NCBI GenBank assembly: GCA_011523445.1
Contig: WTGT01000291.1
Span: forward strand, 1-5,478
Source: Paracoccaceae bacterium
GTDB taxonomy: Bacteria; Pseudomonadota; Alphaproteobacteria; Rhodobacterales; Rhodobacteraceae
Length of the DNA stretch: 5,478 nucleotides
Direction of reading: 5' to 3'
The notes beneath the pieces were generated by a model. It was not told the origin of the DNA. It did no database searches and worked only from the letters and a program-made list of their open reading frames with translations. This document shows, one piece after another, positions 1 to 5,478 of the stretch. A program made the position numbers and the translations under genes. Each line of letters starts with the position of its first letter. Within the stretch, counting starts at the first letter, position 1.

Positions 1-1
1 G

Positions 2-133
2 GATGTCAATCAAACCAGCCCAAATGAAATCAGGAGAGCACTCGTTGGATTGACTGCCCTTGGGCTTGAGCAAATTGCCAGGGAGATATCAATACAAATT
101 TTGGTTATTGAAAATGAAAAACTCAATCGATGA
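2..133 (+). CDS. C-terminal end of an unidentified protein, cut by the left edge of the window
   Basis: This frame is open from the first complete codon (base 2) to a TGA at 131-133, giving 43 residues. The middle of the peptide (ALVGLTALGLEQIAREISIQ) reads like one amphipathic helix or the last unit of an alpha-helical repeat, with regularly spaced Leu/Ile/Ala and charged residues, and it ends in a short polar tail (ENEKLNR). Its stop lies 20 bases inside xerD, whose ATG is at 114. Such an overlap is typical of translationally coupled neighbours, and no clear ribosome binding site stands directly before the xerD ATG. I do not recognise the family. A 43-codon open frame could arise by chance, so the case rests on the helix-like composition and the operon-style overlap. 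Confidence 0.45.
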   Translation, partial: DVNQTSPNEIRRALVGLTALGLEQIAREISIQILVIENEKLNR

Positions 134-1082
134 ATTGCAGATCAGCAATTTCATTGAAATGCTGATTGCCGAACGGTCGATTTCAAGGAATACTGCTTTG
201 GCCTATACAAGGGATCTTGCAGCTTTTGCCAAATACTTGCAGAAAAGGAAAAAGGAACTTGAAACTGCAGATACCGATGATATAACCAAATATCTGAACG
301 GTCTTACGAAAGGCTTGGTATCCAAATCAACCCAGGCACGTAAATTATCAGCCATCAGGCAATTCTATATCTTTTTACATGATGAGGGGATTACAAAGGA
401 CATTCCCGGACAAAAGTTGAAAAGCCCCAAAAAACATAAATTGCTACCCAAAAATCTTACTGAGGGCGAAGTAAATAAAATATTACAGGCCTCGAAATCC
501 CATGGTCGCAATGACTATGAACGGGCCAGAAATCTGTGCATTGTCGAACTTCTGTATGCCTCTGGGATGAGGGTTACTGAACTGGTGGAATTGCCGGTGA
601 GTATTGTGAATGGTAAACCAGACTTCTTTTTAATAAAGGGCAAGGGTTCAAAGGAAAGGATTGTTCCCCTTTCCCGGCAGGCAAAAATGGCACTGCAAGA
701 TTGGCTTGAAGAAAGAAATCGCAAGGAAATTGAAAAACAAAAAAGGAAAATTCCAAATTCCCCTTTTCTTTTTCCTTCACCAAAGGGTAATAGCCACCTA
801 TCAAGAGTTAGTGTATTTAACCTTATGAAGGATTTGGCCCGATCAGCAGGAATACCTCCAGAAAAAGTTTCACCCCATACCTTGAGACATACCTTTGCCA
901 CACATCTGCTGACTCATGGTGCAGATCTCAAGGTAATTCAGGAGTTGCTTGGGCATGAAGGGATTGGAACTACCGAAATCTATACCCATGTTGTTGATGA
1001 AAATCTGAAAAATACCGTGCTGACCAAACACCCTCTTTCTAAAAATCCAAAAACCGCAGAAGTCAAACAAAGTCCAAACTAA
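114..1082 (+). CDS. xerD: Site-specific tyrosine recombinase XerD
   Basis: XerD works with XerC at the dif site to resolve chromosome dimers before cell division, normally under control of FtsK. From the ATG at 114 the protein has 322 residues, against 298 in E. coli XerD. Residues 1-95 form the SAM-like core-binding domain (motif NTALAYTRDL); residues 115 onward form the catalytic domain. The full catalytic set is visible: R153 (ASGMRVTEL), K177 (GKGSKER), H255 and R258 (SPHTLRHTFATHLL), H281 (LGHEG) and nucleophile Y290 (IYTHV). Spacing matches E. coli XerD except for about six extra, mostly Lys/Arg/Glu-rich residues between K177 and H255. The IYTHVVDENL ending favours XerD over XerC. A TTG at 60 would add 18 residues; I prefer 114 because MKNSIDELQ aligns with the usual XerD N terminus. 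The tail after the nucleophile is slightly longer than usual. The gene overlaps the upstream frame by 20 bases and is probably cotranscribed with the next gene. Confidence 0.93.
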   Translation: MKNSIDELQISNFIEMLIAERSISRNTALAYTRDLAAFAKYLQKRKKELETADTDDITKYLNGLTKGLVSKSTQARKLSAIRQFYIFLHDEGITKDIPGQKLKSPKKHKLLPKNLTEGEVNKILQASKSHGRNDYERARNLCIVELLYASGMRVTELVELPVSIVNGKPDFFLIKGKGSKERIVPLSRQAKMALQDWLEERNRKEIEKQKRKIPNSPFLFPSPKGNSHLSRVSVFNLMKDLARSAGIPPEKVSPHTLRHTFATHLLTHGADLKVIQELLGHEGIGTTEIYTHVVDENLKNTVLTKHPLSKNPKTAEVKQSPN

Positions 1083-1116
1083 ATCCACAATATTCAAACA
1101 AGGTTTCAAAATTCAT

Positions 1117-2454
1117 ATGACACATCTTGAGGTGCTTGCTGGTACCAACTTCGACCTTCAGGCATTTATCTGGCTAAATGCAGGAGCCATCATTGTACTG
1201 ATTATATTTTCAGCATTGTTTTCGGGTTCGGAAACTGCCTTGACTTCAGCTTCAAGGGGCAAACTCAAGACACAGGCAGAAAAGGGAAACAAGGGGGCTC
1301 AAAGAGCCTTGAAAATTACTGATGATCGGGAAACTCTAATCAGTAGTGTTCTGGTAGGGAACAATCTGGTCAATATTCTTGCTACGGCCCTCGCAACGAA
1401 TCTGTTTACCTTGCTTTTTGGTGATTCAGGTGTCTTGATAACAACCATAGTCATGACAATGGTAGTTTTGATTTTTGCTGAAGTCTTGCCAAAAACCTAT
1501 GCCATTGCCCGACCGGAAGAAGCCTCGCAAAAAGCTTCACGATTCATATTACCGTTTATTTTCATTTTCACTCCCATCGTCGTTGTTATCAAGGCCCTTG
1601 TTACAACCTTTCTTCGTCTACTCGGGCTTTTGAAACCCAGGTCCGAAAGCCTGGAGGATGTACAAGACGAAATCAAGGGTCGAATTGAGCTTGAAATACC
1701 GACAGGCATGTTTGACAAGGAGGATCAACGAAGGGTACTGGGGGCACTTGATATTTCAAGCCTATCGGTGGAGGATGTAATGCGGCATCGTTCCGAGATC
1801 GACATGCTGAATGCCGATGATCCAATAGAGGAAATATTGGCCCAATGCATGACAACACCTCACTCCCGTCTGCCCGTGTATAAGGATGAAACCGAGAACA
1901 TAATCAAGATAGCTCATGTCAAGGATCTTTATCGTAATTACTGGGGGCAAAACGAAAAAATTGCAACTTCAACTCCCCCGGGCGAGCACTGGTATACAAA
2001 TCTGAAGGAACCATATTTTGTCATTGAGACGACTCCCCTGGGAATTTTGATGCAGGAATTTTTGGAAAAGAGAACCCATTTTGCCTTGGTTGTAGATGAA
2101 TATGGTGCTCTTCAGGGTTTGGTGACTCTTGAAGATATCATCGAGGAAATCGTGGGGGAGATTGAGGATGAATATGATCAGGAACAATCAGAACCATTCA
2201 AGGAGGTATCACAGGGGGTATATTTGGTTGATGGGGCCTTGCCGGTAAGGGAGTTCAACAAGATGTTGAATCTGGATCTTCCGGATGACCAGGCAGTTAC
2301 TCTTGCTGGTTTGGTCATAAACGAGATAAAATACATCCCTGTCAAGGGTGAGAATTTTGCCATATTTGGCTACAAATTTGAAATTGTTGACAGAATCAGG
2401 AACAGGGTTACCAAAATTCGTATCCAGAAAATTGCAGAAACCGATAGTTCGTAA
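1117..2454 (+). CDS. corB: CorB/CNNM-family membrane protein (DUF21, CBS pair, CorC_HlyC domain), likely Mg2+ transport
   Basis: This is a full-length inner-membrane member of the CNNM/CorB family (E. coli YfjD type), often annotated as hemolysin C or TlyC; family members are linked to Mg2+ and Co2+ transport or efflux. Residues 1-175 are the DUF21 domain, with hydrophobic segments near 20-36, 77-101, 104-125 and 143-172. They carry the family signatures FSGSETAL (35-42), VGNNLVNILA (80-89) and FAEVLPKT (120-127). Two CBS motifs follow at about 215-275 (VEDVMRHRSEI) and 290-352 (LVVDEYGALQGLVTLEDIIE), expected to bind adenine nucleotides and gate transport in the cytoplasm. Residues 360-440 form the CorC_HlyC domain. 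The 445-residue length fits the family (YfjD is 428). No strong ribosome binding site precedes the ATG; an AAGG lies 13 bases upstream. It starts 34 bases after xerD ends, suggesting one transcript. The precise ion cannot be read from sequence. Confidence 0.9.
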   Translation: MTHLEVLAGTNFDLQAFIWLNAGAIIVLIIFSALFSGSETALTSASRGKLKTQAEKGNKGAQRALKITDDRETLISSVLVGNNLVNILATALATNLFTLLFGDSGVLITTIVMTMVVLIFAEVLPKTYAIARPEEASQKASRFILPFIFIFTPIVVVIKALVTTFLRLLGLLKPRSESLEDVQDEIKGRIELEIPTGMFDKEDQRRVLGALDISSLSVEDVMRHRSEIDMLNADDPIEEILAQCMTTPHSRLPVYKDETENIIKIAHVKDLYRNYWGQNEKIATSTPPGEHWYTNLKEPYFVIETTPLGILMQEFLEKRTHFALVVDEYGALQGLVTLEDIIEEIVGEIEDEYDQEQSEPFKEVSQGVYLVDGALPVREFNKMLNLDLPDDQAVTLAGLVINEIKYIPVKGENFAIFGYKFEIVDRIRNRVTKIRIQKIAETDSS

Positions 2455-2606
2455 AAAGGCTGCAGGTATTCTCATTCTATTTTCTATGGGTAATATCTGG
2501 ACTTGTCATATTGGAATTTGTATATGATTCCAAACTAATTGAAACCTATCACCTATCAGAGGGTCCGTACCCCCAACACCAAATTGATCAAGAAATTCAA
2601 TTCTCT

Positions 2607-2610
2607 AGGG
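2607..2610 (+). promoter_or_regulatory. Ribosome binding site deciding the ialB start
   Basis: AGGG ends eight bases before the ATG at 2619, and the peptide from there opens with a classic secretion signal. A longer reading from a TTG at 2511 would put 36 polar residues in front of the signal peptide, so 2619 is chosen. Another ATG at 2611 runs only three codons (M-K-K-stop) and is taken as chance. Confidence 0.65.
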
Positions 2611-2618
2611 ATGAAAAA

Positions 2619-3239
2619 ATGAAATTATTTAAGAAAGCTTTTTCGTTTGCGCTTTTCACTGTCCTTCTGAATGGTGTGGTCTTGGCACCTGCCTATTCCC
2701 AATCCGAAAGTGATGATGCCAATGAAGCAGAACAAGCTGTCCAAAGCAGTGGGGGTTTTTCAACCGGATCTGTAGTTCCGGAATACTCCGAAGTTGGTGA
2801 CTGGGTAGTAAATTGTATTACTGATCGCGAAAGCAAGGAAACAGTTTGCAGCATGATTCAACCAATCTTTGATGAAACTGGCGAAACCCAGGCGGCAATA
2901 ATTGAAATTTTTGCTGCTGATAATCAAAATCCGTTGATCAGTGCCAATGCACAATTGGTTACTCCATTGGGTACCAATCTTGAACAGGGTATTTACCTGC
3001 AGGTAGACGATATCCGTCCTCAAAGGAATTATCGAATTAACTATTGTTTGCAGTCCGGTTGTGTAGCCCGTATGGCCTTCTTCAATTCAGAGGTTGAAGA
3101 AATGAAAAACGGCACTCTACTGATAATGACCCTGTTTGCATTTAATTCAGACCAGCCACTGGGGTATCGTATTTCACTGGACGGGTTTACAAAATCCTTT
3201 GAAATTCTGCAAAATCCCGAATTGATAACTGTTCAATGA
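2619..3239 (+). CDS. ialB: Exported invasion-associated locus B (IalB) family protein
   Basis: The 206-residue product is predicted to be periplasmic or envelope-associated. Residues 1-27 form a Sec signal peptide: basic MKLFKK, a hydrophobic core, then APAYS with likely cleavage before Q28. An acidic Ser/Asn/Glu-rich linker (28-55) leads into the IalB domain. Family hallmarks are GDWVVNC (W62, C66), a second cysteine at C77 followed by a Q, a middle PLGTNLEQGIYLQVDD segment, the NYCLQSGCVARM motif (C143, C148), and a C-terminal ISLDGFTKS block. The four cysteines probably form two disulfides after export. IalB was named in Bartonella for a role in entry into erythrocytes, but homologues are widespread in free-living alphaproteobacteria and the biochemical role is unknown. 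Pathogenicity should not be inferred. It lies 164 bp after corB on the same strand; I see no convincing promoter or terminator between them, so it may have its own weak promoter or be read through. Confidence 0.87.
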   Translation: MKLFKKAFSFALFTVLLNGVVLAPAYSQSESDDANEAEQAVQSSGGFSTGSVVPEYSEVGDWVVNCITDRESKETVCSMIQPIFDETGETQAAIIEIFAADNQNPLISANAQLVTPLGTNLEQGIYLQVDDIRPQRNYRINYCLQSGCVARMAFFNSEVEEMKNGTLLIMTLFAFNSDQPLGYRISLDGFTKSFEILQNPELITVQ

Positions 3240-3244
3240 ACAAA

Positions 3245-3427
3245 TTAATCTGAAATGTACTGATAATTTAACAGGGGTCGAGAAAACCCATTACTTTGAA
3301 TGTAGATGGTAAGAAAAATTTTCTGTGAGTTGGTGACCATATCAATAATCGACCAAGTGGTATAAACTATACGTGTTTCTCTTGGAGATACGGTATCATA
3401 AAAAAACTTATTGCAATTTAGCCCCAT
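3245..3427 (-). CDS. Doubtful small ORF of 60 codons, no recognised family
   Basis: This minus-strand ORF fills most of the gap between ialB and the hydrolase. Its ATG (at 3427 on the minus strand) is preceded by AAAGGGG with a 6-base spacer, a plausible ribosome binding site. Its stop lies five bases from the end of ialB in a tail-to-tail arrangement. The product (starting MGLNCNKFFYD) has no signal peptide, membrane segment or motif that I recognise. Codon use is unremarkable and includes AGA and ATA, so coding pressure is not evident. It may equally be a chance frame in AT-rich DNA. It is listed because of the ribosome binding site and the tight fit to the gap. Confidence 0.2.
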   Translation of the reverse strand: MGLNCNKFFYDTVSPRETRIVYTTWSIIDMVTNSQKIFLTIYIQSNGFSRPLLNYQYISD

Positions 3428-3444
3428 AAGAATCCCCTTTTAAA

Positions 3445-3481
3445 TCACTAATATTGGTATGTATATTTAAGAAGTTAGTGA
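3445..3481. repeat. 7-bp inverted repeat just before the hydrolase ribosome binding site
   Basis: TCACTAA at 3445-3451 is mirrored exactly by TTAGTGA at 3475-3481, with a 23-base AT-rich centre. The right arm ends one base before the AGGAGG of the hydrolase. It could be a two-half-site operator (arm centres 30 bp, about three helical turns, apart) or an RNA stem flanking the ribosome binding site. No consensus promoter pair could be assigned around it. Confidence 0.4.
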
Positions 3482-3482
3482 C

Positions 3483-3488
3483 AGGAGG
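3483..3488 (+). promoter_or_regulatory. Perfect Shine-Dalgarno site of the hydrolase gene
   Basis: AGGAGG stands eight bases before the ATG at 3497 and fixes that start. It contrasts with the weak or absent sites in front of xerD and corB in this window. Confidence 0.85.
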
Positions 3489-3496
3489 ACAGGATC

Positions 3497-4354
3497 ATGG
3501 GAAAATCCGTTGCGGTGCTTGCAGTACACGGGGTGGGTAGCCAAGGTGTCAAAACGCCCACCAACACTTCAACACTCACATTCTCAAAGTCTCTCGCTAA
3601 TCTGGTCGCCGCTGAAATTGGTAAAAAGAAATTCAAGAATCACGTTGCGTGGCATGAGGGATTCTGGGCGGACATCTTGCAGAATCGGCAGGGTCGCTAC
3701 CTCCATCTGATCAGGAGACGAACACGCGGCGATCAGATGCGTGGCTTTCTGGCACGGAACATTTCGGATGCCGCGACCTATCGCCTGATCTCAACAGACC
3801 CCAAAGCAGACACCTACCAGAGAATTCATGGACGGATCGAGAGGGCTCTGGATGATTTCAACATAGACCCAGATGTCGATAAGGATGCGCGCCTAATCAT
3901 CCTTGCGCACTCCTTGGGTGGTCACATCATGTCAAACTATCTCTATGATATGCAAAAGAAACCGTTGATGCCTTTAACCGACTTTCGTAACGCGAGAACA
4001 ACGATGGCGTTTGTTACATTCGGCTGTAACATTCCACTGTTCACCTTCGCTTATGATCCCGCTGATGTCATGCCAATCAGGCGACCAGGTACAGCGCTCG
4101 CGGTCCCGAAATACCGGAAATATTACTTGAAAACATGGTGGCGAAACTACTATGACAAAGACGACATCCTCGGCTATCCGCTTCGCGACATCGGCCCCGG
4201 ATACAAGGAGTTGGAAGCTAAGAAAGAATTGAAGGATATTCCGATCAATGCGGGTGGCTTGTTTACCTCATGGAACCCAATGTCACATAACGCCTATTGG
4301 AAGGACGCCGACTTCTACAGGCCAGTGGCTAGGCTCATCAACAAAGCGATATAA
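3497..4354 (+). CDS. Alpha/beta-hydrolase-fold serine hydrolase of unknown substrate, possibly horizontally acquired
   Basis: The 285-residue protein has the order expected of an alpha/beta hydrolase. A first strand runs into an HGVG oxyanion-type motif (VLAVHGVGSQ, residues 7-16). A nucleophile elbow AHSLGG follows, with Ser139 after a hydrophobic strand (RLIILAHSLGG). A late Asp (D222 or D223, in YYDKDDILGYPL) and a His (H264, in NPMSHNAYW) complete a likely catalytic triad. Residues 45-120, between the first strand and the elbow, form an Arg-rich insert (LIRRRTRGDQ) that may be a lid or interaction surface. There is no signal peptide or membrane segment, so it should act in the cytoplasm. 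It resembles lipase/esterase-like hydrolases annotated only by fold; the substrate cannot be told. Sampled 60-base blocks run about 45-58% GC against 35-45% in the flanking genes, and Leu codons lean to CTC/CTG where neighbours use TTG often. Together with the strong AGGAGG and no operon partner, this suggests transfer. Confidence 0.75.
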   Translation: MGKSVAVLAVHGVGSQGVKTPTNTSTLTFSKSLANLVAAEIGKKKFKNHVAWHEGFWADILQNRQGRYLHLIRRRTRGDQMRGFLARNISDAATYRLISTDPKADTYQRIHGRIERALDDFNIDPDVDKDARLIILAHSLGGHIMSNYLYDMQKKPLMPLTDFRNARTTMAFVTFGCNIPLFTFAYDPADVMPIRRPGTALAVPKYRKYYLKTWWRNYYDKDDILGYPLRDIGPGYKELEAKKELKDIPINAGGLFTSWNPMSHNAYWKDADFYRPVARLINKAI

Positions 4355-4372
4355 TTCGCTGAATTACTGTGT

Positions 4373-4396
4373 ATCGCCAGATGCCACATTGGCGAT
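4373..4396. repeat. 7-bp inverted repeat downstream of the hydrolase
   Basis: ATCGCCA at 4373-4379 pairs exactly with TGGCGAT at 4390-4396 across a 10-base loop, starting 18 bases after the hydrolase stop. No T-run follows, so it is not a standard intrinsic terminator on the plus strand. It could stabilise the mRNA 3' end. Confidence 0.45.
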
Positions 4397-4402
4397 CAGT
4401 TG

Positions 4403-4422
4403 CCGTATGATCAGGTTTACGG
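4403..4422. repeat. 5-bp inverted repeat, second of three in a row
   Basis: CCGTA at 4403-4407 pairs with TACGG at 4418-4422 over a 10-base loop, with a possible G-U closing pair outside. It is weak alone but lies six bases after the preceding repeat and has the same loop length. Confidence 0.25.
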
Positions 4423-4449
4423 TAGCTGAGACCTAAAATCGTACCAAAT

Positions 4450-4489
4450 ACCTGCTCAATCCCACTTGGTCCGACCGGGGCTCGCAGGT
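4450..4489. repeat. Nested, roughly coaxial inverted repeats
   Basis: Outer arms ACCTGC (4450-4455) and GCAGGT (4484-4489) enclose CCC (4461-4463) with GGG (4478-4480). At the centre is the near-palindrome GGTCCGACC (4468-4476). The centres of the three layers fall within about 2.5 bases of each other. The block is GC-rich, and the DNA turns AT-rich just after about 4500. It does not read as a tRNA on either strand. It could be a structured 3' end, a protein-binding site, or a relic of an attachment or recombination site. Confidence 0.35.
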
Positions 4490-4602
4490 GTCAATGCTCA
4501 ATTGCAAGCTAACCAAACTAATAAAATAATTGATAAGAAACTGATGGCTTAGTTAACAAGAATAGAAAAACATTGCTAATTTGTATGTCATTACCAAAAT
4601 TT

Positions 4603-4620
4603 GGCCATTTTATGATGGCC
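4603..4620 (-). terminator. Probable stem-loop terminator of the ketoacyl synthase gene
   Basis: GGCCAT and ATGGCC form a 6-bp stem with a 6-base loop, beginning three bases after the TGA (4624-4626) of the minus-strand gene. Read on the minus strand it is followed by AAATTTT, a weak U-tract. Position favours a terminator, while the short stem and broken T-run keep it uncertain. Confidence 0.5.
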
Positions 4621-4623
4621 GAT

Positions 4624-5478
4624 TCAGGTTGTTGATTTCAATACCAATACGGCATTCAACCCGCCGAAGGCAAAGGCATTGGAAACAGTTGTCCCTATTT
4701 TGCCATCACGTGCCGTATTGGGAACAATATCCAGATTGCATTCAGGGTCAAATTCCTCATAGCTGATGGTGGGTGCAATGACACCTTCTCCCAATGCCAT
4801 GGTGCAGGCTAGCAATTCGACTGCACCAGTACTTCCGATGAGATGACCATGCATGGATTTGGTTGATGATACCATTACCTTGTCGGCATGCGCTCCGAAT
4901 ACTTCCCTGATAACTGCCGTTTCGACCCGATCGTTGATGATTGTCCCCGTACCATGGGCATTGATATATTGAATATCATCGGGATTGATTTGGGCATCAT
5001 CCAGGGCACCCTTGATTGCCCTGACAGGTCCATGAAGGGTTGGAGCGACTATATCCTTAGCATCTGAGGTCATGGAGAAACCCGCAATCTCGGCAATGAT
5101 ATGTGCACCTCTTGCTTTTGCATGGTCCCAATCTTCAAGGATAAAAAGTGCAGCACCTTCTCCCAGAACCATGCCATTGCGGTTTTTTGAAAAAGGCCGG
5201 CATTTTTCAGGTGACATTACCCTCAAGGATTCCCATACCTTGATTCCTCCAAAACAAATCATGCACTCGCTGCCACCTGCAATCATGCACTTGGCCGCCC
5301 CACTCTTGATCAATTGATAGGCTACTCCAATGGCATGATTGGAGGAAGCACAGGCCGTTGCCACCGAGAAGGTAGGACCTTGCAGGTTATAGACCATGGA
5401 AACATTGCTTGCTGCAGCATTGTTCATCAATCGAGGTACGACAAAGGGGTGTACGCGGTTTTTGCGTTCCTCATAGAC
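4624..5478 (-). CDS. Beta-ketoacyl-ACP synthase, KAS II/NodE type (N-terminal part beyond the right edge)
   Basis: This condensing enzyme joins malonyl-ACP to a growing acyl-ACP with loss of CO2. The frame is open to the window edge, so the gene starts outside; 284 residues are visible of a usual 410-420. A TTG or ATG near 5430 is not the start, because family sequence (RVHPFVVPRLMNNAA) runs on upstream. Numbered from the first visible residue: nucleophile C43 (VATACASSNHAIG), H175 (NAHGTGT), K207 (SSTKSMHGH), H212, and the Phe gate loop NAFAFGG near 267-273. The H175-to-H212 spacing of 37 equals that of E. coli FabF. ICFGGIKVWESLRVMSP, LGEGAA and the MHGH form (E. coli FabF has MTGH) resemble NodE-like and other specialised KAS II enzymes more than housekeeping FabF. 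Such enzymes often make unusual acyl chains, for example for Nod factors or very-long-chain lipid A acids. The product here cannot be inferred without the neighbours to the right. It converges on the hydrolase gene. Confidence 0.9.
   Translation of the reverse strand, partial: VYEERKNRVHPFVVPRLMNNAAASNVSMVYNLQGPTFSVATACASSNHAIGVAYQLIKSGAAKCMIAGGSECMICFGGIKVWESLRVMSPEKCRPFSKNRNGMVLGEGAALFILEDWDHAKARGAHIIAEIAGFSMTSDAKDIVAPTLHGPVRAIKGALDDAQINPDDIQYINAHGTGTIINDRVETAVIREVFGAHADKVMVSSTKSMHGHLIGSTGAVELLACTMALGEGVIAPTISYEEFDPECNLDIVPNTARDGKIGTTVSNAFAFGGLNAVLVLKSTT

Noticed and set aside
515..901. 128-codon open frame on the minus strand inside xerD
   Set aside because: It lies wholly opposite a well-supported conserved gene, and its product shows no domain. 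It is a shadow of xerD codon composition.
2209..2475. Minus-strand frame opposite the 3' end of corB
   Set aside because: It overlaps the conserved CorC_HlyC domain coding region, and its product has no recognisable features.
2503..2540. TTGTCA or TTGGAA as a -35 box for ialB
   Set aside because: No -10-like hexamer lies 16-18 bases downstream of either one; the best pairing needs a 19-base spacer with a poor -10.
3274..3289. Small hairpin GGGT/ACCC after ialB as a terminator
   Set aside because: The stem is only four base pairs and no T-run follows (the next bases are ATTACTTTG).
3312..3324. AGAAAA/TTTTCT palindrome and, at 3360-3372, GTATA/TATAC palindrome as operators
   Set aside because: Short AT-rich palindromes of this size are expected by chance, and they do not sit at an identifiable promoter.
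3394..3399. TATCAT as a -10 box for the hydrolase
   Set aside because: No acceptable -35 is found 16-18 bases upstream, so a promoter cannot be supported here.
3448..3475. TGTATA core resembling the central region of a dif site, in a window that carries xerD
   Set aside because: Only the six-base centre matches. The flanking 11-base arms do not resemble XerC or XerD binding arms, and such a core is common in AT-rich DNA.
4248..4436. Plus-strand 62-codon frame overlapping the end of the hydrolase
   Set aside because: Most of it lies inside the hydrolase in another frame. It has no ribosome binding site and its product is not protein-like in any recognisable way.

Overview
The window most likely comes from an alphaproteobacterium of moderate to low GC. 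60-base blocks sampled by hand give about 35-45% GC in most genes. The lineage call rests on an IalB-family periplasmic protein (a family concentrated in Alphaproteobacteria), a XerD recombinase beside a CorB-type membrane protein, and a NodE-type ketoacyl synthase. It is an inference from gene content, and I cannot name a genus.

Layout, left to right. Bases 2-133 are the tail of an upstream gene on the plus strand, overlapping the start of xerD (114-1082). A CorB/CNNM-type membrane protein with DUF21, CBS-pair and CorC_HlyC domains (1117-2454) follows xerD after 34 bp. An exported IalB-family protein (2619-3239) comes next. All four point the same way, and the first three are spaced like an operon. 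The 257-bp gap 3240-3496 holds a doubtful 60-codon minus-strand ORF and, just before the next gene, a 7-bp inverted repeat. A cytoplasmic alpha/beta-hydrolase-like gene (3497-4354) follows. It is visibly more GC-rich than its neighbours and has a perfect AGGAGG ribosome binding site. The 269-bp gap 4355-4623 contains three successive inverted repeats (4373-4489), then AT-rich DNA without recognisable genes, then a hairpin that probably ends the gene on the other strand. That gene, on the minus strand (4624 to the right edge), is a ketoacyl-ACP synthase of the KAS II/NodE type whose N-terminal third lies outside the window.

Functionally the genes do not form one pathway. The left half is housekeeping: chromosome dimer resolution, Mg2+ or other cation transport, and an envelope protein. 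The right edge is fatty-acyl chain elongation, probably for a specialised lipid. The hydrolase between them looks like an accessory, possibly transferred, single-gene insertion. It and its flanking repeats are the part most worth a second look. I see no CRISPR array, tRNA, rRNA, insertion sequence or multi-gene defence system.
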